A stretch of 64,000 bases of DNA from Bidens hawaiensis (GCA_021521415.1 JAIQDT010001743.1:186001-250000), one strand, 5' to 3'; counted from the first letter of the stretch, positions 1-11,420 are shown. Notes: generated by a model not told the origin, from the letters alone. Numbers and translations are program-made.

Positions 1-1660
1 GAATGTTTTTTTTCTCCCTTTTTTTATATTAAATACTAGATCGTTTGTCTTCGTGAACAAGTTCAATTCCTTAACAAAAACGAACACGGTCAAAATTTAG
101 TTGTTTATATTAGTTAAGTTTATAATTTAATATGTTTATATATATATCTATGATTCTCTGCTTAAACTCACAAAAATATGAATTGCTTTCGTAGAATAGT
201 TTTCATATTTGTTTTTGGTTATGTGTTTTTTAATTTGAAAATATTCAAAAATACAAAAATATTTTGTTTTATGCTTTATTTTCGATTTTCGAGCTAAATG
301 GTACATTTTTTAAAAGAAAATACCAAAATATTTTTCAGTTTTTCTTTATTTAATTATTTTATTCATTTAAATTATTTGTTTTAACTTATGCGTTTTGAAC
401 GCAAAACATGTTAAGTATTGCATCTTACTCTTTCCGGTAAGATTCTTTAAGGTAAGTTCATCGGGACACGGGTTTTGATGCATTATTTATTACTTGTAAT
501 TTAAAATGAAAAAGGTTTTATTTGATTAGTTAATTTAATGGCTATTCGCTATGAGAAATCATAACGAATAGAGTCCATTCGCTATCAATATGGATAACGA
601 ATGAGAGTCATTTATATTTTAATTTGGATAACGAATCAGGTCATTTGCTATCGTCATTCGCTTCTGCTACACTAATAACGAATGACTCCATTCGTCATCA
701 TATTGATAACGAATGAAAAACGAATCTGAGTTGATTCGTTCTTTATTGTTCATTCGTTAACGGGTATAACGAACGAAACAACGAATAAGACCATTCGTTA
801 AGTTTGAATTAACAAATGAGCTCATTCGCTATCTGGGAGTGTGTGCAAGAATTGTCGTTTATAATGAACAGGGGTTGAACGAAAGGTCTCATTCGTTCAC
901 CTTGATATTCGCACTCACATACTAGACCTCTTGCAAATTTTTCTCAAAATCCCAATCATCACTAAATCACATTTTGATCATAATTTCATATACATATGGT
1001 AATTGCGATCAAAACGCAATACTTATAGTCAAGATTCATGGTTGTTTCATGGGTTAATTAATCATTTGTATCATTGGTTCTTAAGTTATCAACATAACCG
1101 CAATTCTAATTAGTTTTAATCTAAATGGCATATTAGAATGAATCATCGATGTCATTGCGAGTTCATTCATGCTTAACTTATACTCATCGTTATACATGGC
1201 CTAATTGAATTCTCAATTGCATGTTGACCATCGGTGTTCATACCCAATTTTGACTATGACATGTTGAAGTTAAAGTTGATAATTATTGATGTCATTCATT
1301 ACAGCTAACGAATGGATATCCATTCGTGTTCGAGATCCATTCGGGATCCATTCGTTAAGATTAAAATAACGAATCAGTTCATTCGTTTGCACTGATAATG
1401 AATAAATTCACATTCGTCATGGTTGATTCGCTACTTAATCATGATTGATTCGTTATCAATTCAATCATTCGCTATATTAATCATAACGAATCAGGCCATT
1501 CGTTATAACGAATGATCTCATTCGTCGTAACGAATGAACAAACTTTGAAGCATAACGAATGATAGTTATTAATAATTTTCAAAATTATTCTATGAATTTT
1601 TAAATAATTTATTTAATAATGTTCGTTTTCACTAACTCTCGGGTTTATGTCTTCACATAA
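1..1660 (+). repeat. Spacer of LTR element with iterated AACGAATG/CATTCGTT words
   Basis: No gene is visible here. The first 500 bases are AT-rich. From about 536 to 870 and again from about 1300 to 1565 the sequence is built from dozens of short words ACGAATG and their complement CATTCGT, often paired as AACGAATGA(n)CATTCGTT so that they could fold as hairpins. The same words make up the probable 3' LTR at 6805-7364 and the spacing is irregular, so this is not a simple tandem array. I infer that it is the internal region between pol and the accessory ORF of the retroelement that continues to 7364. Its left end lies outside the window. Confidence 0.55.
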
Positions 1661-3867
1661 TTGGCTGATGAAAATATACAAGAGGCTCCAGTTGCTGATC
1701 AACAGCATATTCAGCAGCAACAAAAACCTGAAATCCCGCTCCTCCCGTTTGACAAAAAGCACAACATATGTGCTTTTGTTCAAGATAACTTTGCCGATGA
1801 GGACATATTCAGGGATATCATAGCTTTCCTAAGACGATCTCGGATACATTATGCCATTACTGCTGATGTACTGATTCACTTCAGCATCATTCGACCTTTC
1901 TGGAATTCGGCACGTTTTATAGAGTCGGAGAATCATATCGTCGCAGAAGTCAACAACAAGTCGATAATTATATCACCTAGGGTTACCCGACGGGCGTTAA
2001 GATTTGTGGACAACATGGATAATCCATGTGACTTTGAGAGGACGTTGATCCGTGGGTTATTTCGATGATTATTTTATTCAGTTGACCTTGAACGTTCCCA
2101 ATACAACAAGGCTTACTTGTGCGCTTCATACAAGTACCTATTACATGTTCTTATACATTGCCTTGGGGGACGCAAGGGTGGATACAACGAATGCTGGATT
2201 ATGCTACAATCGGCATTCGTAGCTCTTATTTTAAACAAACCGTTCAACTTTTCTGAGCTTATCTTCTATCACCTCAAGGAGAACTGCTTGGTCAAGAATC
2301 GACGCATTAAATTCTTGATGTATCCACGTTGTATACAGCTATTCAGGATTTAATTCCTGATTTGGAGATTGATCGGACTTTAAAAGACGATGTGTTGAAG
2401 TTGGAACACATGAATGTGGACACGATGAAGAGAATGAAGACCTATAGGAGTAAGGAACCGCAGGATATCCCAATGACCAAATGTTTAATTGGTCACTTGG
2501 CGAATCCAGCATACGTATGTCCTTCTAATGATCGTTGGATTCACGATGATTCAGACTCCGAACGTGAAGAAGGACCAGGTGGGAACGGTGGTGGAGATTA
2601 TGGTGGTAATGATGGTGGAGATGGTGGTGATGGTGGACATGGGGGTGATGAACGACGTGCTGAAGTTGAGGCAGCAAGCTCACAGGCTGCTCAACGAAAG
2701 CGAAAGACAAGGCGTTAGCGAAAGATCAACCGCCCAAACGTTGTGATATGCACGAATCTGGTGTGGAGATTGGTCCACACGTTCCAAGGTCGTCCGTTTC
2801 TCAAAGTCCGGTGGTGTTGCTTACTACTAGCACCCCGGCACTCACTTTGACGACCACGATCACTTCTAATCCGAGGCTTGGCTTAATTCCACAATCTGTT
2901 CTAACTCCAATACCAAGGCCTGTTGCTGCTACAACGGTGGTTCCTCCGACACCGACCGTGATGCCTACACAACCTTTGGACGTCTCTGTTATGAGAATCA
3001 GCCGTCCTCGGGGTCTTGTGCAGCGTGTACCTTCTACATTTCATGCTTTGTCCCCAACACATCAGATGGACATGCTCTTGAGTCTGATTCACTTATATGA
3101 GAATCAAATGGCGGCTGATCGTCAGGCTCAAGAACAGATGATGTTAAACCAACGTCATCTGATCGGGTACGTTTCCTATTGCCAAAAGGAAACAAAAGAG
3201 CTGCGTGAGATTGTAACGGCTCAGGGGGTGAAGATTAAAGAGCAGGAAGATCTCATTCTTCAGTTAACTTGTAAGGATGATGCTTTGAAGAAACTGAAGA
3301 ATGATGATGATGAACCTGATGCTCTGGGTATTGGATGAAGTGAACCGAAACAAGCTCATGGCTCATCTTCTGGAGCGGGTACTAGTGGTGGTGGTGGGGA
3401 AGGCAATGATCGACAGATAATTGTCTATCAGGACTCGTGTAAGGCCCCGTTACCGGTGCCCTACATTGGACCTTGGATTTACTCATCAACATAGTTCTAA
3501 TCATCAGAGTTAATAAAAACATTCGCGGAATATAAAAACTTTCATAAGACATTTCATAACAAACCATAACTTGTCTTAAAACAACATCTCGTCTTTCAAT
3601 ATAAACAAAACATTAAACTTAAACGTCTTGAGTCTTTCGATGTCAGTCTCTTATTCAGTGCCACGTGTTCCCCTCAAGCGAGCTGCCCCATCCTACTCAC
3701 CTGCATGCATACTAAAAGTCAGCTACGCTGAGTGAGTTCTAGTTAATCATACAACATACAATCGGTTCACATACTTGCACACATGCCCGAAGGGGTGTAC
3801 ATTATTCATACTTACTTTTCATACATAACTATCTATCCTATTTAAAGAGCCTTCCGCCCTATAACCT

Positions 3868-3992
3868 CACAGATATTATAAGGGTTTGATCCCTAACATC
3901 ACAGATATTATAAAGGGTCTGGTCCCTACCATCACAGATATTATGAGGGTCTGGTCCCTATCCTCACAGATATTATTAGGGTCTGGTCCCTT
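3868..3992. repeat. Minisatellite in solo LTR 1, about 4 x 32 bp
   Basis: Four direct copies of a unit of about 32 bases built on CACAGATATTATNAGGGTCTGG, each followed by TCCCT. The same unit, lengthened to about 37 bases, is expanded in the second LTR copy (42215-42360 and 42545-42785). This is a length-variable part of the LTR and not a CRISPR array, because the whole unit is repeated with no unique spacers. Confidence 0.8.
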
Positions 3993-4492
3993 TGTTTCGT
4001 GCAACTGTACCATACCTGTCTTTACATACCTTCCATGACAACACGTGCAATATCTGAATATCGTCCACGTACCATCAACATATCATACATACATCATATA
4101 CATTCATACATTCATCATTCATACATCATATATGTTCATACATACATCACTTACACATCTTATATATTTAACATATCTTTAACTTCCTCCTGACGGTACG
4201 TGCAATATCCAAAGATCGTTCACGCACCGTCAAGAAATCATCATATATAAATCATGCAAGGCATACACTTACCACTTAAGGTAAGTGTATTAACTATCAC
4301 ATCGAGTATGCACACAGCCCCGAAAACATAACAAGGAAGTGGGGCTAGAAACTCACCTGAATGTGGTTACGTTCACCGTTTATGGTTATTCCTTTCTTGA
4401 GCTGTGCATGACTAACTGTATAACAATTACACGTATCAATTAACTATTACAACTCGTATTGTATTTCTATCTTTATGTAACCCACAAAGAAC

Positions 4493-4580
4493 GGGGGTCC
4501 GGGGGCAGCGCCCCTGGCAGCGGGGTTCTAGGGGCGGCAGCCCCTAGCGGGGTCCAAGGGGCAGAGCCCCTGGCTGGGGT
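4493..4580. repeat. GC-rich triple hairpin array in solo LTR 1
   Basis: Three successive GC palindromes of the form GGGGCAGCGCCCC, GGGGCGGCAGCCCC and GGGGCAGAGCCCC are separated by short linkers. They stand out sharply from the AT-rich surroundings. The same array is present at 43236-43323 in the sister LTR. It lies in the presumed R/U5 of the LTR, so it would be transcribed and strongly structured. Confidence 0.7.
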
Positions 4581-5383
4581 TACGCTGTCAGGTCAGCTTG
4601 GAACTTTAAATTTATTATTTTAACTCTCATGCATACGCAAGCGGTCATAAATGTAAGCGAACATACATGTAAGCGAACTTAACTTAAGTGAACTTGACCA
4701 GTAGCGAACTTAACTATCAGGCGAAGTTTACAATTGGCGAACTTGCTCAGCGAACTTATCAAGAGGCGAAGTTAAACGTTAGCGAACATATCCACGAACG
4801 AATATACATCCGGCGAACTTGCCTGGCGAAGTTGTTCAGTTTCGGCCACGGGTTTGGTTTTAAACCATAAACACACCCATTTTAACGTGAAATCTCTAGA
4901 TATGACGTTAATGTTTCTCGAAAATCATTCCCATGGCTAATTTTGGATAAAACTCGGCCCGGGAAGGCATAAAGTTTGGACCTTTAAGCCAAAACGTTCA
5001 AAACTAGATCTTAGGGTTCCATTTTAACGAGCCGTTTACGTTTATGGGTTCATTAGCTTCGCTTTAGCATCAAGTTTACAACTTTATGTTTCGTATATAC
5101 CCGATCTACTATCGTTCTAAGTTTCAAGGCTAAACGCTTATAAAAACGTAAACTTTAAAGAGTCAAGAACATACCTATAGTGCTCGTTTGGACTCGTTTA
5201 ACTTGTTTATGAACTCTAGATCTTGTATTTAGCTCGTGTAATAAGGATCTAATGCAAGCTAACGTTCGTTTGGTCTCAAATCTCTCTTGCGGCCGTATGT
5301 AAGGTGGTGTGTGTGTGTTTGGAGTGTGTAGAGATTAAGATGGATAGAAATGAGGATTTAGGGTTTTAGGGTGGTTTAGGGGG

Positions 5384-5391
5384 TATTTATA
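5384..5391 (-). promoter_or_regulatory. TATA box of solo LTR 1 (TATAAATA, - strand)
   Basis: On the - strand the sequence reads TATAAATA followed by a C/T-rich, ATG-poor leader. It sits about 160 bases inside the right end of the LTR. The matching position in the sister LTR is TATATAAA at 44255-44262. This is the basis for assigning both LTRs to the - strand. Confidence 0.5.
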
Positions 5392-6804
5392 TCCCCCAAG
5401 GCCCATGGACCTAAAGCCCATTATCCTTTAATCCATCTTTCTTAAACCCAATCCATGATCTTTTCTTTATTTAGTATTAATTAACTATTAACGCACGATA
5501 ACTAAACACGACTTTCTTTATTTAATATTAGAATATTTTAGGATGTTACAACTCGACAAACGTTCAACCTATCGAGTCAATAAAATCTAACACTATCCTA
5601 TTTATGGATTTTAAAATAAGGGTGGTGATGAGCACTACCAACGCGGACGAGATTGAAGAAGGAAAATCCGTCGATTATGCCCTAACTCGTGAACAAATTT
5701 CACTATTATTAGGGCTAAACGATGAAGAGTCAGACGCGTTGGAGGCGGAGGAAGATGTGGAAGTGGTTAATGATGATGAAGTGTTGCTTGATGCGAGTAT
5801 TCCACACGGGAATACGTCGTTTATCTATGAAGATGAGGAGATTGAGATGGAGGATGTCACAGCAGAAGAATACCCTGATCTATACCATCGTTCAAATGTT
5901 GATCAGGGTGTTCCTACATTTACTAAAGATTATGTTAAAGCTACTAAAGATCATCTGGAAAAGACTGCTAAGAAGAAAGAGAAGATATCTGAACGAGAGT
6001 TTGATCCATCTGAATCTGACATTTTGGGCTGGTTCAAGAACCGCAGCAAAAGAGCCCATAAGATTATTGAAGCTTATCGGTACGTCGATCAAGAACAGCA
6101 ACTAGATGCTGCCGCACGAGCTAAAGCAAATCAGAAGACTACATTTAAAGTCGTGCTGACGGTAAAAGGTGACATTGTTTCTTGGTTGTACGAGTCTGAT
6201 TTGAATATGTGTATAATCAAGTGGGAGAATGGTGTTCAGTATTTTCAATACATCACTGACGTTCTCTCACTGCCAATCGGTCGTTTATAAATCGTGGTGA
6301 AGTTCGATTAGCAGAATGGTTTCACCAACATCTTCTCTTCGAGGTAAACCATGGATTTAATATCTTTAAGCCACAAGTCCCAACCCGTAAGTACATTGAT
6401 GAAATTGATCCTCGTACGGGTTGGAGGAAAATTGTACTTAAAGTTAAACCACATCAGACAATGAAACATGTACCGCTGAAGACTTCTCCGTAGAGTCTTC
6501 ACCTATCGTTCAATCGATGGTACTACGATAAACGAACAGGCAAGGCGGTCATTGTGCTGGGAAAAGGATTGAAGACCAGCTTTATTAGAGTTATCGATCC
6601 TATGTGGCTCGTTAACTTATCGAAAACCGACAATGGCGTATTATTTGAGAACAAGATTTTGATCGAACGTCAAGAAGACTATGACCGAGCAATGCAATTC
6701 CAACGTGTTGTGCATGTGTGTCATGCGTTTGGGGTTCAAAGTTGTCGAGATTGGAAGACGAAGAGGTTCAAGTAAATTAAAGACAAAGAGCTCAAGACAA
6801 GGGG

Positions 6805-7364
6805 TGTTTGTTAGTGCACGGTTTTGTCATCTCGATTCTTTGTAATAGTCGGTTGTAATTTATTATTATTTTAATGTTAAAGGGTATTTATGTCTTTATG
6901 AACCATTTGTTATGTAAAGGCTCATTCATTAAGGATGTTTAATGAATAAGCCCATTCGTTGTTCCTTATGGTTCATTTGTTAAGGATGTTTAACGAATGA
7001 ACCTTAATCATTATACGTAATTGTCCATTCGTTAAGGATGTTTAACGAATTGACCTCAGTCGTTATGAATTTGATCCATTCATCATAGAATGTTGACGAA
7101 TGGGGTATAGCGAATGAGTCATCCGCTATACCATATGTTAACATATATAAAGGAAGACGAATGGAGGTCACTCGTTGCGGGATGTGTAACGAATGGCATC
7201 CCATCGTCTATATAAGGCCGTTATGCTGTCCAATTATCCTCTCAATACTTCACTTACCATTATCAATAGTTACCTAACACATAACGTATATCATATAACT
7301 TGATCCTAGATCTAATCAATAAGTTATGAATTCGTATTGATTGAATCGGTTAATTCTAGTGTTC
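6805..7364 (+). mobile_element. Probable 3' LTR of the decayed + strand element
   Basis: Just after the accessory ORF stop comes a purine-rich tract (AAGACAAGGGG, ending 6804), a plausible polypurine tract, and then TGTTTGTTAGTGCACGG. The next 350 bases are iterated palindromic units such as CATTCGTTAAGGATG with TTTAACGAATG. A TATA box follows at 7208-7217 and then a leader-like stretch. The right end near 7364 is an estimate: no partner LTR is in the window and no duplicated site can be checked. Confidence 0.45.
7208..7217 (+). promoter_or_regulatory. TATA box in the probable LTR
   Basis: CTATATAAGG sits directly downstream of the iterated AACGAATG block, the arrangement expected of an LTR promoter with enhancer-like repeats in U3. 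It is not linked to any host gene. Confidence 0.45.
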
Positions 7365-7427
7365 AAAATTTTTTTGTTTTTGAGTTATGATTTTTTTTTT
7401 TTTTTTTGAATTTTTTTTAGGGGTTTT

Positions 7428-7868
7428 GGGTATGTTTGGCAAAACTAGTTGGTGGCTGGAAGCTGTTAGTTGTAGGTTTTTAAATATATTTAGGTATTTG
7501 GTAAAGTAGCTGGAACTTTTAATAAAACTAGTTGGGTGTCCGCGCGGTACGGTGGGTGCATGATTCACCGTAATTCAATCACATAATCAGTGTCAGTACA
7601 TGATTCACCTAATGTTAGTGCACACATAACCCGAATGTAGACGTGTAATTCGTGCAAAGATAGTGCGCGTGTAACCATTGGCGAAAATCAAGAAGTAAAG
7701 CTGAAATATACAGTAATTTTAAATAGTTTGTTTTTTAAACCAACTTTTTTTCCAACCCATATAATTTTCAAAGCAACTCTAATTGACCCAATTAGTATGA
7801 TTTTTTTCCTAAAAGCTTGAAGTTAGAAACTCCTAAAAGCTTCTAAAAGCTCACTACTAAACATACCC
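7428..7868. mobile_element. MITE with GGGTATGTTT terminal inverted repeats
   Basis: The left end reads GGGTATGTTTGGC and the right end, in reverse complement, GGGTATGTTTAGTAG. Sub-terminal words (AAGCTGTTAG and AAGCTTTTAG) are also inverted. No clean target duplication is visible beyond TTTT, so the superfamily is unsure. The interior from about 7528 begins CTAGTTGGGTGTCCGCGCGG, which may be the end of a nested Helitron. Confidence 0.5.
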
Positions 7869-8398
7869 TTTTAAATTAAGATCAAAAACCTCTCGAAAAA
7901 AAAAGTAAAAAAAAACTAAAATGTTTAATCTGTTGTCCTCGTTCAAAAAAAATACACCAAGAGATGAACCAAAACCGAAAAAAATTGACGAAAACAAAAC
8001 AAAAAACCAAAACCAAGCTGAACTCATCCCGTGCGAAAACTCTTATCGGCTTGAAACCTACACCGAACTCGTTCCAGTCCAAAACTCGTTTTGTATCGAA
8101 ACTTGTCTCATGTGAAAATATGTGCCACTCAAAAACTCATTCCGACCCGAACCTTTCAAATTTCCTTAGGGCACTAACCCGCATTGATCAATATTTTTAA
8201 TTTGTTGACCTATTTTAACCCGAAAATAACAACGTGAAATTTCAAGTGACCTATTTTGACTCTTTTAGTTAAAATATCTTACGCAAATCAACCCATATAA
8301 TTTTCAAATCAACTCAAATCGACACATTTGAAATGTTTTGAGCAAGATTGTTGCCTCTAGTAGTAGGTATAAAGTGAACTTGAAGATTTACTTTGGGC
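7869..8398. other. Gene-free repeat-like DNA
   Basis: AT-rich sequence with short ORFs but no recognisable gene. Words such as AACTCATCCCG and TTCCGACCCGAA recur and resemble the stretch at 18180-18340 inside another transposon, so this is probably old transposon debris. Confidence 0.4.
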
Positions 8399-9463
8399 TA
8401 GAGATGCACAAATCGGGTATTAGAAAAACTCGGGTTTTGGCTGGTATGGAATCGGGTTCGGGTAAGATTGGGTATTGGTAAATCGGGTATTAACAATACC
8501 CGGGTTGTGTTCGGGCTTGGGTATTGACTTGAAAAACCATACCCTGTGTACCGCGTTCGGGTTGGGTATTAAACCGGATCTTCAGTACCCGGGTATTTGA
8601 ATTCCCTATTTCCGGGTACTAAAAAACCCGTTTTTCGGGTATTTGAATACCCTATTTTCGGGTATTAAAAAAACCCATTTTCTACATAGATAGTTTTGGT
8701 CCTTCCGGATAAACTAAATCTACTAAATCGTCTTCGATGAAGTTGATCATCTTCATTTAGTCCCGTGGGTCCTGAGTTCCAATTGTCTTTTTAAAAAGTC
8801 TTTGACTCGAGCCGCTCGACATGATTTCACATGTTGATTCAAAATCGTTATTAAATCTGACCTCAACATAGAACCACAATGAGCTTTCAATGGATCGGAT
8901 GACATTTGACATAACTCGAAATGAACCCAAATTGGTGATAGTCAAGCTGTAGAACCAGAAACAGTGCCAACAGAAGAGGAAACTATCTTCTTCAAGTGTT
9001 GTGACTTGTGAGTTGTGACTAAAACCAGATGTCAACCAACTATTTTTATATTACTTATGGTGTATAAAAAAGGACACTAACCGCTATTTTTTAATGGTTT
9101 TGGAGTTTTTTTTTTTTGTTTGGTATATCAAAAGACAAAAAGGTTTTGCTCTAAGCAATTATATATTGCCCGAAGAAAATTTCTTAGAGAATGGAAGATC
9201 ATCTATATGGGTAGTCATACAATCAGTGCCAAGTGTCACACATACATAGGTGCACAAACATTAATATTGGGGTATGCAAAAAACTTGGGTTTCGGTATTA
9301 TCGGGTTTAGATCGGGTTCGGGTTTCAGCATTGAAAGTCGTACCATATCCGTACCTTACAGGTAGGGTCGGGTTCGAGTTCGGGAATTAAAAACCCAGGT
9401 TTAAAAAAACCTGGTTTCGGGTCCTATTTTCGGGTCCGCATTCAGGTTTTTTGTGCACCTGTA
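8399..9463. mobile_element. Non-autonomous hAT element (1065 bp, TSD CTTTGGGC)
   Basis: The ends are TAGAGATGCACAAA on the left and, in reverse complement, TACAGGTGCACAAA on the right (12 of 14 identical). An exact 8-bp target duplication CTTTGGGC lies at 8391-8398 and 9464-9471, diagnostic of the hAT superfamily. Both sub-terminal regions are packed with CGGGTT/CGGGTA words, likely transposase binding sites. No transposase ORF is visible, so it would depend on an autonomous partner. Confidence 0.88.
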
Positions 9464-9540
9464 CTTTGGGCAATAGCCATGTTTGTATGAAGTGAAAATT
9501 AGTCTAGATATTTGGTACATTGGTGTAAAACAAGATTAGC

Positions 9541-10302
9541 CGGGGTCGGCCCAAATGCTTTACAAAGTAAAGCAAGGGCTGTAGGAGTTTAGGCCCCATT
9601 AATTTTGAGGCCCTAATTTTTTAAAAAAGTTTATATAAAAGTGTTTATTTGATATTGTATAATTTGTATGCAAAATAAAGTGATAGTAGTCTGGTGGTAT
9701 AGCAGCATATGTGTGGCCTAGCTGACCATGGATCGAATCTTAATTTCTCTAGCATTTTAGTTTTTGGATGCTATGTGGGAAATGGCCATATACCCAATAT
9801 TTTTATACTGGTTTTCTTTATATTTTATTTTTCACTTGCTAAGATTAATTCAATGTTTTTTTTCTAGTACTTCAAACACTTTTACAATTTTTTTAAAGAT
9901 TAAAAAAAACTTCAGTGTTCAATGTAGTTCCCAATTAGTTGTAGCCAAAGTTGTTTCAAGTATAAGAGAAATTGAACATTATATTAGTTATGATATTAAA
10001 ACTATAAAAGCTCATGCTGAAAATATCAAATGTTTGTGGTGTCATCCAGGAGAATTTTTTCACTGTCTTCCAATCTAGTTACTTGCACGTTTTAGTAAGT
10101 TTAATTTAAAATAAATATGACATTGTAATAGACTAGCTTTTGTCTAAAGAGAGTTGAACTAATCTGGTCATATTTATTAACCTGTTTATTTAATGATGTG
10201 AAGCAAATGAATAAAATATTGACACGTACGAGCTGATTTTTTTAAAAAAAGCTCCAAATTTTTTATTCGTTTTAGGCCACCAAAATTGTTGGGCCGCCAT
10301 TG
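9541..10302. mobile_element. Non-autonomous hAT-like element (762 bp, TSD AGATTAGC)
   Basis: An exact 8-bp direct repeat AGATTAGC at 9533-9540 and 10303-10310 flanks an element with ends CGGGGTCGGCCC and (reverse complement) CAATGGCGGCCC, 8 of 12 matching. The 104-codon ORF at 9764-10078 resembles no transposase known to me and is probably chance. A tRNA-like stretch (about 9684-9740) contains TCTGGTGGTATAG and GGATCGAATC, which look like degenerate A and B boxes. A related fragment lies at about 30655-30870. Confidence 0.7.
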
Positions 10303-10310
10303 AGATTAGC

Positions 10311-11220
10311 TACTATATACTTAGATCGTTACACCACAAAGTGTGTGACTAGGAAGTGTAACCCGAAGGTCGTGAAGTATAGACATAATCCAGCGAAGTT
10401 CACCATAATTGTGAGCAAGGCATGATACTTAGCCTCGTATTGCATCTTGAAATATTGCGTGTAATGTTTCTTAAAACTTCAGTTGATAAGAGAATTGAGT
10501 CCAAGAAATACAAAATATCATGTAATGGATCTGTGATACATTTTTATATTAGGCCTAACATAATACTTTAGCAAATGGGTTGTGAACTTGTGACACTGAG
10601 CAGCAGCATGAAGCCCAATTTGCAGCATTATTGAATCCTGACACGTGACTCAGGCCCAAACATCACGAGTCATCCCACCATTGCCAACACAAAATATGTA
10701 GCCCATTACTAAGGGTTTTTTTTTCATTGCATGTCAAGTCACAATGACCAATTCTTTAAACTTTAACGTACCATTAGCACTATTTATGTAATTTTACAAC
10801 ATTAGTTTCGTGTGTTTACGTTTAGGTATTTGTCGAAACTAACGGTCTCGCTCTCCATAGAAAACAACCATAAACTATCTTATTTTGTATATAGGTTTGT
10901 GTGTGAAGTTAGGATAAGAGTTTTAATAGTAAGGGGATAGCAGGAAAGAAGATAGGAATGGGTCAAGATGAACACTTTTTATAGCTTTAACAATGACGAA
11001 AATCCGTTACCTAGACAATATAGTAAACCAACTCATATGAAAACACGTCAAATCGAGTTTCGTTATTTAATATGAAATAAGAGAATAGTAATAATATAAA
11101 TGAGTGAAGAAACACTAAGTTAGATCTTATTAGATTTAACCTAATATCTCGCTCAAAAATGGATGAATATTTAAACCGACCCTCGATGGGCTCAGTTTAA
11201 TATTTGGGCGAGATATTAAT
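10311..11220. other. Gene-free stretch
   Basis: No ORF, splice pattern, RNA gene or clear repeat boundary was seen here. It is mixed AT-rich sequence and not obviously conserved. Confidence 0.4.
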
Positions 11221-11420
11221 GGGGTGTTTGGGATTCCTTATTTTTACCTCCTTATAACTTATCAACTTTTGTAAGTTAAAAAGGTGTTTGGGTAATATGA
11301 CTTTTTTAAAATTTTAAAGAAGGAAAAAAGAAGTTTTGATAAGTTAGAAAAGTATAACTCATCAAAAACTCCTTATTTAAGTCAAAAGGAGGTGTAAATA
11401 AGGAATCCCAAACATGGCCC
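11221..11420. mobile_element. MITE, 200 bp, with about 33-bp inverted ends
   Basis: The left end (11221-11255) contains TGTTTGGGATTCCTTATTT and the right end carries its inverse at about 11386-11420. The outermost bases differ and the target duplication is unclear (ATTAAT against AGTAAT). The interior is AT-rich with further self-complementary stretches, so the whole element could fold back. Confidence 0.7.

Larger units (their letters stand above)
3438..5550 (-). mobile_element. Solo LTR 1 (2113 bp, TSD ACTCG)
   Basis: The element starts TGTAAGGCCCCGTTACC and ends GGATGTTACA. It is flanked by the direct repeat ACTCG at 3433-3437 and 5551-5555, the 5-bp duplication expected of LTR integration. 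There is no pol and no second LTR between the flanks, so it is a solo LTR left by LTR-LTR recombination. A TATAAATA box on the - strand (5384-5391), followed by a CT-rich leader-like stretch, suggests the LTR is transcribed leftwards with a very long R/U5. The same family occurs at 41795-44413. It contains a minisatellite (3868-3992), a GC-rich hairpin array (4493-4580) and a GCGAACTT word cluster (about 4630-4835). Confidence 0.9.
1661..6775 (+). pseudogene. Decayed accessory ORF of an LTR retrotransposon, split by a solo LTR
   Basis: A long ORF can be followed in pieces: 1661-2068 and 2117-2353 (same frame, in-frame TGA at 2066), 2329-2718 (frameshift near 2325-2345), a third frame from about 2700 to 3437 (TGA at 3336), then, after the solo LTR at 3438-5550, 5604-6290 in that same third frame. 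A frameshift near 6290 and a TAG near 6491 precede the last piece, which ends at 6775. The N-terminal part contains a PFWNSAR-type motif and the middle is Gly/Asp-rich (about 2560-2660). Next come a Pro/Thr-rich stretch, a short predicted coiled coil (about 3090-3330), an acidic stretch, and a C-terminal RWYYD block. I recognise the type from plant retroelements that carry an extra ORF after pol, but know no biochemical function. The first piece opens on TTG or upstream; no certain ATG start is seen. It is clearly a pseudogene. Confidence 0.6.

Noticed and set aside
2560..2660. Gly/Asp-rich stretch as a glycine-rich wall protein gene
   Set aside because: It is in frame with the retroelement accessory ORF and part of that pseudogene.
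3868..3992. Regular direct repeats resembling a CRISPR array (also 42545-42785)
   Set aside because: Whole units repeat without unique spacers, inside a plant LTR; these are minisatellites.
5722..6105. 127-codon + strand ORF, Lys/Arg/Trp-rich
   Set aside because: Shadow frame of the accessory ORF at 5604-6290; its odd composition comes from the acidic codons of the true frame.
9764..10078. 104-codon ORF inside the 9541-10302 element as a possible transposase
   Set aside because: No hAT dimerisation or zinc-finger pattern; hydrophobic AT-rich composition; likely chance.
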